From contig CP085835.1 in NCBI GenBank assembly GCA_020809705.1, positions 3,410,001 through 3,474,000 on the forward strand: DNA of 64,000 nucleotides, given 5' to 3'. The DNA comes from Calonectria ilicicola. Taxonomy: Eukaryota > Ascomycota > Sordariomycetes > Hypocreales > Nectriaceae. The translations under genes were made by a program, and so were the position numbers. Positions 34,401 through 46,477 of the stretch are shown one piece after another (positions within the stretch are counted from its first letter, which is position 1; each line of letters begins with the position of its first letter). Under the pieces are notes generated by a model, which saw only the letters and a program-made list of their open reading frames with translations, did no database searches and was not told the origin of the DNA.

Positions 34401-35464
34401 GAATTGCATCGCATTAGTCAAGATTCGTAACGTACCAGTCGGGCTGGGTGTGTTTTCGACGTGTGGCACATCCATAATACAAAGAAGCTGGCGAGTATAT
34501 GCCGCCACTGTGAGTGCTGCATACTTTTGCCACCTTTTATTCTTGTGAGAGTCGGAATAGTCGCAAATACCTCGAATGACGAGGCATTGGAAGTGGTCAA
34601 CCAAACCAGCAGCCTCCATCTCGAAACATATTACATCATCCGAGTTGGTCCAGGCATCTCTGAGATGTGCGTATTTCATGACTTGGTTGCTGGACGCAAT
34701 AACACCATAATGTAGCTTTGGAGTGGTGGAATGTCGATGAGGTCGGGGTAGTAGTTCGGATTGATCACAGTCATCACAGCTTTCTAAGCTGGCTGTGGGA
34801 TGCTCATAGGAGTTCGAAAACAATCTATCGTGCAGCTTAGGGTGCGCATAATCTTTCATTTCAGGGAATTTTTGGATTGTTCTCGAGAGGATGTCCGGTA
34901 TCGCGTTTGTTGCCTGCTCAAGACGGGCTTGGAGCTTGGACACGGCGGTCATGATTGCTTGTGGAGGCCTGACGGAGGTGCTTGTTCGAAGCAGACCTTG
35001 GTTGGTTAATTTTCCAAAATCGCACTGCATCACTTTGGTGCCAACTACGACATCACCAAGACGAATGTCCATTTTTGCAGGTGCGCCTCCTCCAATGCCG
35101 ACCATGAGTTTTGTTTCGATCGAGGGAAAGGTCCACATCATGTGTTTGCTACTAGTGCGGCATTTGTTGTTCCATAGTGAGCGAATGGAAGGCAGGCAAT
35201 GACAACATTGTGTGAGCCAATATTTCCAAGTGTGTATGTGTTGGTGTCGTTGGAGCTCCTGGAGAGCGGCTCGTGAATATCGTCTAGCATCGACTCGGCC
35301 GCGGCCCTCTCAGTTGCGAGTGCGCAAACCCATCCAACGGTATAGTCCTTGTGTACGAGGCACTTCTTTTGAGGCTCTGGATGGTTCGTTTTCGCGCGTT
35401 TCGGCAGGTTTACCGCTTCGTTATCGAAACTGCTTCGAGATCGTTTGGTTGTCGTCAACTCCAT
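31418..35464 (-). pseudogene. PNP-NACHT-ankyrin NLR with a single-base frameshift
   Basis: About 1,330 codons in two exons (34436-35464 and 31418-34386; 49-base GTACGT...CGTAG intron with CTAAC branch). Residues about 40-340 are a nucleoside-phosphorylase-like domain (YTVGWVCALATERAAAESML, VGIGGG, CFEMEAAGL). A NACHT domain follows with Walker A GKPGTGKST, Walker B YIDALDECD and CFSSRHYPH. At least seven ankyrin repeats close the protein. This is the standard layout of fungal NLRs, which resemble animal and plant innate-immunity sensors and act in non-self recognition. Within the phosphorylase domain the frame shifts by one base at 35139-35146, between ALVAN and MWTFPSI. The family sequence is collinear across the shift, so a base is missing rather than an intron present. 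If real, only 107 residues are made from the first ATG; a start at the ATG at 35141 would give a protein lacking the domain's N-terminus. Confidence 0.85.
31700..32345 (-). repeat. Tandem 102-bp ankyrin-coding repeats
   Basis: About six units of 102 bp (34 residues) in the last third of the NLR. The units contain GRTPFSWAA-type and FLLENCKVDPES- or FLFETCKVDPE-type blocks. Adjacent units at about 31743 and 31845 are nearly identical at DNA level over 40 or more bases, while flanking ankyrin units are diverged. Such high internal similarity is typical of repeats in fungal incompatibility and NLR genes that are reshuffled by unequal exchange. Confidence 0.85.
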
Positions 35465-36218
35465 GGTGAGGCTCGGTTGGGGCTAGGTCGATTATAGGCT
35501 TTTTGCTCTCCTTCTCAACGATCGAGGAAGCCTCGAGTAGTCATGAGGACATCTCATGATGCAGGAGGAGGTTTCTCACCAAACGAGGCTGTGAATCCAG
35601 GCAGCCCATCTGGGGGGTTGCATGCACCTGGGGCGCAGCCAAGCCACATTTTGATAATGTGGCCGTGTCTGAGTGGCTGATTGGCCCTGCCTGTGACCGA
35701 GTTTGGACTGGATTTGTCGGACTTGACGAAGGAAGCGAAAAAAGACACCCCCCGACACAAAAATCGAAGACGACGGCAAGAATAAAATCGAATTATCAAA
35801 TATATATTCGTGGCTTGTCTAAGGATGAGAAGAAGGACCTCTAGGCGGGTCGTCGCTGGACAGGGTATGTGTGAGGACTCCTCAGCCAGTGCATTGAACT
35901 GTGCGACGGATCAGGATGCTCAGTGCATTGGCGGGTGCTGTCAAATCATCAAACTTCCGCGACCCGAGTTGCATAAACGTAGTACGTATATGTTGGAGCA
36001 GAGGGTGGTTCATGTTTGCGCCTAGAATTGTGCGGCCGGATGGCATGCAATTTCGTGGCGGAACTCGTGTACACTGGGTCGTTGACCCACGGTAGTGAAC
36101 AGCCTAATCCGATGTTGCGACAGGAATCATTTTCTTCCCAACATCAAAAGCCTTTACAACGCATCATCTAATCCAAGTTTCATAAATGCAATTTTGTAGT
36201 AGAATAGTCTAAAATCGG
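35465..36218. other. Intergenic region upstream of the NLR
   Basis: Contains the NLR promoter and the 3' flank of the small 91-residue gene. Open frames at 35554-36095 on both strands overlap each other and show no motif. No TATA box assigned. Confidence 0.4.
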
Positions 36219-36494
36219 TTATGAAAAATTATAAGTCACAGCCCCGCCAGATATCACGCGCCGCTTTAAAAATACCCTATCGCCAGCGGTCAAAATAACG
36301 TCACCCCCAAGAGTCTGTAGATTCTCTCCATTCCCCGAGATTGTAATAGTCCCAATAGCACCCGGTGTGTCTTCCTTGATAGTATCAAAGTCGTATTGAT
36401 AAACATCACCAAGAACCTTTAGACCCTTGGCAAGAAGCTTGGCACGCGCCTCTGCCGACACGTATGGAAGTGGGTTTTTGTTGGCTGTCGCCAT
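36219..36494 (-). CDS. Small cytosolic protein of unknown function
   Basis: A compact frame of 91 residues from a good ATG (MATANKNPLPYV). The first half is charged and helical (AEARAKLLAKGLKVL). The second half is Gly/Thr/Val-rich and looks beta-stranded (TITISGNGENLQTLGGDVI, then LTAGDRVFLKRRV). There is no signal peptide, membrane segment or cysteine. I recognise no family. Regular codon choice and balanced composition support coding, and the lack of stops over this length in an otherwise stop-rich area helps. It lies 755 bases upstream of the NLR on the same strand. A functional link is possible, since fungal NLR loci sometimes include small partner genes, but there is no direct evidence. 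Confidence 0.55.
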   Translation of the reverse strand: MATANKNPLPYVSAEARAKLLAKGLKVLGDVYQYDFDTIKEDTPGAIGTITISGNGENLQTLGGDVILTAGDRVFLKRRVISGGAVTYNFS

Positions 36495-38181
36495 CTTCGT
36501 GAATAAGGTTTTTCCGTCTTAAGAGAACTGATTCCAAGAATCAATAGAAGTGAAGTAGCAAGGTCTGCCAATATGATGAGTCTACACTTGGCTATGATTA
36601 GGGAGCGTCTTTATGTTATATTATAATAATGCGTACCTTGCTTGTAATCTTGCATAGAGCTTGTAAGTGCTATTGTTCCAAAGTATTAATGCTGTAGTTT
36701 GTTTCAAAGCGATGTTGAAAAGAATTTCAGCGAATCCAAGAGTTCAAGGAAAACAACACTTCGTTGTTCTGAGCTTGGTTGATAACTTTTGAAGGATGAT
36801 TCTACGAAAAGAACAGAAAGTTTAGATGGACACAGCTGATCTTTTTTTTCTTTAAAAAAAAAAAAATTCCATTGACTAATCACTTGATCTCTTTGATTCG
36901 CATACAGTTCTAATTAAGACAAAGGTCGTTCCGAATATTCTCCTACTTCAAAAGCTACCACATACGTCATCGGTGATAGGCCGCCATCATAAATTTAATC
37001 TCTCATTCATAACAAAGAGATTTGAGTTTGGATTAGTCCCAAGGGTTTGTGAGCTGGTCTTTTATCAACCAACAGGGGTATAGCTACATGTAGTCTTAAT
37101 TCACTTACTTGAATGCCATGGGATAGAGCAAAGGCCTGTCGCAGATCAATGTGTAGTGTGTCTTTGATAAGGTATCTTGAATCATCGACACCAGTCGTAG
37201 CATCAATAGCTTCAGGCGACTAGTTGAAGTGCGCATGCATCTCTTGGGTCGAACCGTCTTTCCTATGATCCGAATTCGACGCGTCGCGGGAAAATTATAC
37301 ACTGATCAGGCAGGCAGGCTGTTGGTTCGTATAATTCAGCTCAGGTTGGCCGCAGTGACAGGCACCGGCCAACAAGTACGGTCAGTCACTTGATAGGGTT
37401 GGCTATGTCACCGAACCTTGTTCATCATGTAACCAACACTTGAACGCATTTTATGAATCGCAAAATTCACATCAGCTAAGACCTCCCATCACAGTAATCT
37501 GAACCACTAAAAGCTTTCGGCTGATTTTAGTCGGTGCATTAATAACCATATGAACAAAGGGTGTTGTGGTCATGTGCAAGTCTGCATGTTTATTTCTTAC
37601 CTATGTCTTCTTAGCTTGAAATTTTACCAATTTAGTCAAGACTTCGAGACTGCTTTCACATAAAGAAAAGAAATTGCCTTTAATTCGGACAAAGAAGCGG
37701 GCCTCTAACCAACTGTTTTGTGGGTGTTGCACCAACATTCCCTGTCCTTCTCTTCGGTCCGATCTAACCGGAATGGTAGGCCTCAAAATCAGGCCGCGAG
37801 TGTGACGCGTAGACTAACTGGCCCATGTGACAAACCATTATCACAAATCTATCTCGTATGATGCACGCCCTATTCACTGCTTGGGCTTCCATTCCGGTGT
37901 AGTTGTTGGATTCATGCCGGTCTAGGACTTGATGGTGAATCCCCTCTTCTAGTCAATCCGTGGTATGCCTTGATCCGACATAACACCAACTGAATTTTAT
38001 CCAGTTGGCTCCCGATCCAGGTCGTGAGAAAGCTCACCCCTTTTCAGTAGGACATAAAATAATATCCTGACCTTGCGCCAGCCAAATACATCTCATTTCT
38101 GTATACCTCTTCGCCATCGCTGTTTTTCTTTGAATCTAAAGTCACGCACTATCTATACCTTTGTCTTTATTTTGGCTCAAA
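36495..38181. other. Intergenic region, no supported gene
   Basis: About 1.7 kb with dense stops on both strands and an A/T homopolymer tract near 36842-36866. Short frames (37105-37302, 37601-37786) are not supported. Bases 38040-38181 form a plausible promoter and C/T-rich leader of the next gene. Confidence 0.45.
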
Positions 38182-38814
38182 ATGGCCGCTTTACCATGCT
38201 ACATCAAACCTGAGAAGTTGAAAGAACTAGCTTTAGAGGCGGCCGAGCGTCTCGAGCACTTGAGCGCCGGCGATGTGGTTGCCCCGGGGTCTCTTTGGCT
38301 CGGCCCTCAAGGCTACTTTGAGTACTTTATCTTTGAGGAAGGCTCCATTCCCGCCAAGTTGGTGAAGAGCGTTTTCGCAGTGGACCATTTCATGTCACGA
38401 CAAAAACGATGGACAACATCTGCATTCTCGAGACTGCAATTATTAGTAGCCTTGTTAGGTTATTCTTCATTTTGGTTGCTGCCTGATCACGTCTTCGATG
38501 AGGAAGGTCGCTCTGTTCCTCCGGCCGAAAGACTCGTTTTTCACCCCAACGATCTGTTCAGGTTTCAGGCAGGAGAGCTTCAACACAACAAGTCGCCGGA
38601 AGCATTCAAAAAGTTTTTAGAGCAACTCGAGCCTGTTCCCATGCTCCAGTGCGTTGTCAATTGGTCCCCTATGCTATCCAATAATTCTCGGAGGTGGAGA
38701 CAGAAATGGTATCACTATTATCACAACCGTCATGTTTATGAGCCAGCTAGAGCAGCCTTGAAAAGTGGCCGCATCGAGGCTCAGATTAAGGTTGAACCAC
38801 TGCACAATTCTTAG
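38182..38814 (+). CDS. Hypothetical protein, about 210 residues
   Basis: A single exon starting at MAALPCYIKPEK (AAAATGG context); an upstream in-frame TTG is ignored. The protein is soluble, with an amphipathic N-terminal helix (KLKELALEAAERLEHL), a central hydrophobic stretch (LQLLVALLGYSSFWLLP) too weak to be a sure membrane helix, and a basic, aromatic C-terminal part (RRWRQKWYHYYHNRHVYEPA). I recognise no family or catalytic motif. Even codon use and a compact open frame make coding likely. No partner gene is apparent. Confidence 0.65.
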   Translation: MAALPCYIKPEKLKELALEAAERLEHLSAGDVVAPGSLWLGPQGYFEYFIFEEGSIPAKLVKSVFAVDHFMSRQKRWTTSAFSRLQLLVALLGYSSFWLLPDHVFDEEGRSVPPAERLVFHPNDLFRFQAGELQHNKSPEAFKKFLEQLEPVPMLQCVVNWSPMLSNNSRRWRQKWYHYYHNRHVYEPARAALKSGRIEAQIKVEPLHNS

Positions 38815-39710
38815 CGAGGGTGGCATACAAGGGCACAACAAAGCCTGATGTTTATCTCAAGTTTCTTGGTTAAATGTCTGGGCAAATTAAGCGATCCCTA
38901 AAGACTAGATTCAAGTTGTTACATAGGACCCTTTTGCTTTTTGTCGATGAATGATTTCCCAAACATATGCTTTAGTAGCAAATATGGTCGTGGTCTGGTC
39001 TTTGTACTACTTGTTCATTTTTAGCTTCACAACTTGGTTAACTGAAATATGTGGCTCAAATCATCTCAACGTATAAGAATATTCAAATCCATTTGTGAAG
39101 CACCTAGTTGCAAACGGTCTATTGCCTATCAAGCAATGCCGTTTGGTGATGATGGTAAGTACGGCTTGACATTAAGGTCAGGTATAGCTTGCGTAAACTT
39201 CACTATGCTGGTATAGTAGAGCTAATGAGGCATACTGCCTGTGATTTGTTGGTTTTAATCGCCGCCAATAGTGATAGTGGGTTTTGTTGGTTGAACTGGG
39301 TTGCCTTACAAAGCTTGTTGGTTGGTATGATGCTGATTAGATACGCCGTACTGACACTCCATCACATTGACTGTGGGCCGCTTGTTGGTTCCAATCACAT
39401 AGCTCTAACTAGCTATCACACCATATTTGTCACGTCATCGTATTGCTGGTCTCGCTGGGATCTGCTTTCCGGTGCCTGTTGGTCAGCGTACATTCTCACT
39501 TGTATGATTCCCGTTCAAAGCTTTCTTACATTTTGAGAATAGCATATCGCATGAACTTGCTAATCTGAACGTGGCATCCCTGATTTCAAGTGGGTTTGTG
39601 GGCAGCGACAGAATGAAAGTTGTTTTGATAAAGATGGGGAGATTCTAGTGCATTGATGTTAACTTTCCAGAGATATTGGCTACAGCTTCAATTACTTTAC
39701 GAAAATTATT
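38815..39710. other. Convergent intergenic region
   Basis: Between the hypothetical gene and the arylsulfatase, so mainly 3' flanks. A plus-strand frame at 39189-39536 is hydrophobic but lacks family features and has no promoter. Nothing else seen. Confidence 0.45.
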
Positions 39711-41530
<1,820 letters not shown>

Positions 41531-42326
41531 GGTGGGCCAGGCTTAATCCTTGAATTTGTCCTTGAACCAGAAGGCCAAAAAGAAAATAAGTTTAATGAGA
41601 TGGAAATATTAAGAGTGAAGGATTGAGAAGATTGAGAAGTCAACGAGCGCCAATGAAGTGGCTCGACAAGCCGTCGGGGGACGTTAAATACTTGTCCGGA
41701 ACATGTCGGCGAACGGCTCTCGGGCTTCGGCGTAAACTAGGAGGCGACCTGAATAGGAGATTTGATCATCACGAGGGCATCGATGCGATTGGAAGTTGAT
41801 GGGTTTTCCCCTCCCCAAACCAACAAGCGCAACTCCAACCGGTGAATACTGCAACATTCAACGGATGGGCGGAGCGGATAGACGGACTTAAGAAGAGTGT
41901 GGGGTAATAAAATTAGGCGAAGAGTACCACGCTAATGGTGTCATTGACAAGGATTATTACACACAAGCCTATCCCTAAGCGCTCTTTGGCCGAAAAGGTT
42001 GGAACCAAGGACAACCCATGGTTGACAGTCTCTAGACAAACAGAGCCCTTAATGCTACATGGATATAATTTTCCACTCTCGGGCATCTGAAGCGCCACTG
42101 GGCTGCGAAGGCGGGATCACGATGGCATTTTCCCCCGCCAACTGGTGGGAATCCGGGGACAAGCTTATGGGTCGAGTCCAAAAGAGGCTAAATCTCTTGG
42201 TCCGGGTCCGTTCATGCTCAGAGCTTAAATATGGGTTGATGGAAGTTGTTTTCTCGGACCTGTTCTTCAGTCAAGCCCAAAAGCACTACCCTCAACTTCT
42301 TGTCTTTGCAATTACTCGCATTGAAG
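41531..42326. promoter_or_regulatory. Divergent promoter of sulfatase and MFS transporter
   Basis: A 796-base region between two divergent starts. TATA-like elements are TTAAATA near 41686 (serving the sulfatase, read on the minus strand) and TTAAATAT near 42225 (serving the transporter). A palindromic sulfur-regulator-like site lies near the middle and is listed separately. Confidence 0.6.
41935..41944. promoter_or_regulatory. CYS3/MetR-type sulfur-control site (putative)
   Basis: ATGGTGTCAT matches the bZIP CYS3/MetR consensus ATGRYRYCAT at every position. CYS3 of Neurospora and MetR of Aspergillus activate arylsulfatase and sulfur-uptake genes when sulfur is scarce. The site lies about 405 bases from the sulfatase start and 382 bases from the transporter start, suitable for controlling both. 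With equal base frequencies such a match is expected about once per 65 kb, so one in an 800-base promoter of a sulfatase is suggestive but not proof. Confidence 0.5.
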
Positions 42327-43994
42327 ATGTCAATTTCCTCTCCGAACAGCGCCCCGTTTAGGGAGCTCTTCAACAAGAGATTGTTCTTCACTGCCTTCGT
42401 GCTTGCCATGTCACAGTTCAATTTCGGATTTGAGGGCAGCGCGTTCAGCAATATCCAAGCCATGGACCAGTTTATTGCTGATTTTGGCACAAAACAGCCC
42501 GATGGCACAACTATTATTGAATCCAAGTGGCTCTCGCTCTTCAACGGCTTTTCTATTGTTGGCTTTGCTGTCGGTATGCAATTCTACCCCCAAGATTAAC
42601 AAGTGTGAACGGCTCTATAGTAGCTGTTGCTGAACTACTTGTGACGAAAGCTAATCATCTTGTTATTCGAACCAGGTCTAATGATTGGCAATCGTCTCAC
42701 GGATAAATACGGCCGTCGAATGACAGTTCAAATTATGTGCATGTGGACCATTATTTGCACTACTGTTCTCATCACCTCGCGCAACCGCGACCAGATGATG
42801 GCCGGGCGTGCACTCAACTATCTCTACATTGGCATGGAACTGGCAGTTATTCCTCTATATCAAGCAGAGATTACACCACAGCAAGCTCGAGGTGCCATGG
42901 TTGCTTCATACAATACAGCGTTGGTGACGGGCTCTCTCATCATGTCGCTGATCTGCTACGGCACAAGCAACCTACACGGAAAAAAGAGCTACATCTTGCC
43001 AATCGGATTGTTTTATTGCATTCCCAGCATTGTGCTAGCTTGCACTTTTGGTATGCCAGACTCCCCGCGCTGGTTGGCATCGCGTGGAAGGTATGATGAA
43101 GCCATGGCCTCGTTGCGGCGGCTTCGCGAGGGCAAGTTTTCGGACGAGCAGATTTCGGAGGAATTTGCTACGATACGTGCCGCGTGCGAAGCACAAAAGG
43201 TCAAGCCTGGAGAAGTTGCAGTTTTCAAGCGCTGGTTGGCCATTTGGTCGCCCAAGCACATCAAACGCACCGGGATTGTGTTGGCCACAAACTTTTTCTT
43301 GCATGGCACCGGCAACGCCTTTGCCTCAATTTACGGCACAATATTCTTCAAGTCTATCGGGACAATCAATCCTTTTGCACTTACAGTCATCAATTCCGTC
43401 TTGACGCTCTGCGTATCGATAATGACGCTAGCCCTGGTTGACAAGGTTGGTCGACGTTCACTGCTTCTATGTGGAGCATTCGTTCAAGCATCAGCACTGC
43501 TGATAATGGGAGGCTTGGGCATGATAACACCGGCTACTCGAGCTATAAGCGGCGGTATCATTGCCATGATGATGATTTTCGGGCTTGGATACTGCGCGGC
43601 CTGGGGCCAGCTATCGCATACCATCACTGCCGAATTGCCGTCTCCTGAGGTCCGAGATTTGACATATGCTACCGGATCCCTCTTGGCCATCTCTACTCAG
43701 ACTGCAATGACTTTTGGTCTCCCCTATCTACTAAACAAACCTTATGCAGGGCTCGGACCCAGAGTTGGATTCATCTTTGGTAGCCTGGCAGCCGTCTCTG
43801 TCATATTTGCCTTTTTTTGCGTTCCGGAGTGTATGGGCAAGAGTCTTGAGGACATTGACCTCTTGTTCAACCACGAGGTGCCCATTAGAAAGTTCAGAAA
43901 AACCGATCCCGCCATTTTTAGGGAATCTGACCTGAACCATGGTAAAGATGTAGACCATGAGCCGGTCACCGTACATGACGAGAGGGTGGCTTAA
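42327..43994 (+). CDS. MFS transporter of the sugar-porter type
   Basis: Two exons (42327-42573 and 42676-43994; 102-base intron with GTATGC donor) give 521 residues with about 12 membrane segments. Sugar-porter landmarks are NRLTDKYGRR in the loop between helices 2 and 3, PDSPRWLASRGR after helix 6 and LVDKVGRR in the matching loop of the second half. PECMGKSLEDIDLLF near the end is the PETKG-like block. The intron falls in helix 2 (FAV-GLMIG) and splicing restores it. The family imports hexoses, disaccharides, polyols and some unrelated small organics by proton symport. Divergence from a sulfatase suggests that the substrate may be an organosulfate, such as a sulfated sugar or aryl sulfate, but this is inference. 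Confidence 0.9.
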
Positions 43995-44066
43995 ATCAGC
44001 AACATGTCTTCTATAGTCTACATAGTTATGGATAATACTCTATATATCTTTCTCAAGAGCCAGCAA

Positions 44067-45505
44067 TTACCGCGGCCAGTCTCCCTCGAAAGATTCAGCC
44101 CATTCCCGCCATTCTCCTTTTGTCATGTACGGTTTAGTCCAGGAAATATCAATCCCTTCCTTACAAAACTCTTCGTTCAATCCTTTCATCAGCTCCCACG
44201 GATACCCATCGCTCTTCCTCCTTGGCTCTCCAGGGTTGAAAAGAATTCGAAGTGTTTTACAGGGCGAGTTCTTCTTGACAACTTCTTGTGCAAAGTCTCG
44301 GATCCAAAGGTTTTCATAATATCCAAAATCGTCCCAGGTTTCTCTCCCCGGCGCCATCCCGAAATCCCAATTGAACTTTTTGAGTCTTGGTCCAAGAATC
44401 AGGTTTGCTTCTTCGCTACCACGTTGTAAATCTGGCCTCATGTTCCGTTTCGAGATGGTCAGCTCTTCCAAGGCTGAGAAATCGTTTAGAGAGAGCATTA
44501 TCCCGTCTTGGGATCGAGGAAGACGGCCGATGTGTAAACTTCGAAGGGTACTTTTATGCTTGAGAAGCATATGACGAAACCTGGGGAGATCCAGGTTTGT
44601 GTGGGTGAAGCAAGGTCCGAAGAAAGCAAACTTGGAGAGTTGTCTCGGCCATTGGAGGAGTTTGTAGAGAACCCTATATGAGTCTTGATAATGAGATATG
44701 GAGATCTCAGAAAGATTAACGCTGTCGGTATTCTGATACTTCATGGTAGCATCTTATGTCAGCATGGTGATACAAAAGACTTCCCGAAATGGAGATGCCC
44801 GATGAAACCAGCACGTACCTCAGTATCCTGAACGGTGAATTCCTGGTCATCCGAAAAGAAAGAACCACCAAGATCCAACTTGGTCAATGAAGGGGAGCAG
44901 AGTACTTTAGGAAGATTCAAAATGCCAACATGAGCCAGCGCCCCCCAGGAAAGATGCACATGCTGGGCACTATTCATGCCAGACAAAGCATGCCGAACCA
45001 GTGTCAAAACCTTAGGGCTGCCCATTAAACGATTACCGCCCACCATTGAAAAGAGCTTTACATTGACAAATGATTTGATCACTTCATCAACCATCCCAAA
45101 ATGGTGGTTGTTATAGTCTTCACCATCCGGGTCGAGGCTCACTCTAAGGTCTTTGCAATACTGAGCAATTGACGAGTTGTTTTGAACAGTCGCGTGTATA
45201 TTTCGAATGCATTCTGGATTCATAGCAGCCTTAATTTGGACTGTATGGTAAATTGACGGGATCAAAATGCGATAGAAACGCTTGCAGATTTGAGCGCATT
45301 TGACAATAGATGTTTTGTTCAGCCCATCGTCCCAATATGATGTCGGCAATCTTGGAAATGCCAACTCAAAAATGTTAATCAAGATCTCATCAGGCAAGGT
45401 GAGAATAGAGCTGTTCAAGTTTCTGTGGACTTGCGGAGCGCTGTAGTCATGTTGCAGATTGTCATCCCGCACCCAACCTGTGAAGGCTTCCTGTGGTTGC
45501 TCCAT
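44067..45505 (-). CDS. F-box protein with leucine-rich-like repeats
   Basis: Two exons (44819-45505 and 44067-44738) give 452 residues. The F-box is at about residues 33-75 (LTLPDEILINIFELAF, CAQICKRFYRILIPSIYHTV). The rest shows irregular leucine-rich units (LTKLDLGGSFF, LRSLHIGRLP, LEELTISKRN), typical of fungal F-box proteins that present substrates to SCF ubiquitin ligases through Skp1. The acceptor at ACCATGAAG was chosen because the nearer ATAAG breaks the frame; a GCTGAC branch site lies 12-18 bases upstream. The target is unknown. It is divergent from a second, unrelated F-box gene. Confidence 0.85.
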
Positions 45506-46477
45506 GTAGGGATAGAGGCGGTGAGGATCCTACCTAGACCAAGAAAGTTGAATTGACAGAAATTTGCCAGTTGGCTCTACGAAAAGGGGATCCAACTAAG
45601 CAAGCTAGATTGGTCACACGGTTGAATGTGAGACAATCAGCCACAAAAACTTGCGCCCTATCTGATTAAATCACAACCAAGGAGGGGCATTGTTAGTGGA
45701 GAGGTACCTCAAAAGCAAGGTTTTGGCGGGTTGAGAAGTAGTAGCCAATTTTAGGTCGGGCTTTCTTCGGTTAACGCACATGATATCGGGTCATGGTTTT
45801 TGTGGCTATCTGACGATTTTGTGGGCAGATAAAGATAAGTTGGACGAATGTTATTTGAGCAATTCAGCCTTCTCGCGTCATGTTTTTGTGTGCTTGCACA
45901 ATGCGGGGGTTGACCCACAACAACTTGAACATAGACAATCTAAATCGATAGTCGGAGAAAGTAGATAAAATAGACAATGGATCTCCATAAAAGTGGATTT
46001 GAGAAACTTTCTTGTGTAGGCGAGCGCGATGGAGGGTGCTGCCCGGCAAGAATACCCAGCAGCAGGAACCCCTTGGCTCGCAACTAAGCCAATACAGTCA
46101 GTCACTTGCAAAAGGTAGGCAACCGACCCTTGTCGTTTCAAACAGCAAAATATAAAGATGCATCTTCAAATTGGGTTTTCGGAGAAATTACACGTGCTCC
46201 TCAAGATGGCTTCGGCTCCAAAAGGTTGATATTGAAGACAACAGGGTTCATAGCAATACAAAAATACAAACCGGCCATCGGCGAAATCTATAGTCACAAG
46301 ATGATCAATCCAATCCATTCTATCAAGGTTGCTTTTGGGGGGAGGCAAGTACATAAAGCATCACCTACCTTCTCATTCCTATTGCCAGCGCCCAAAGCTT
46401 CCAACCCTCTACGAACCAGTCAAAGAATATAATCACATCAAATTTCCCCAACTTCTGTCTCGACAAAATCCCCCGGC
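45506..46477. promoter_or_regulatory. Divergent region between two F-box genes
   Basis: A 972-base spacer that should hold both promoters. Short open frames on both strands overlap each other and are not supported. The last 60 bases are a C/A-rich leader. Confidence 0.45.
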
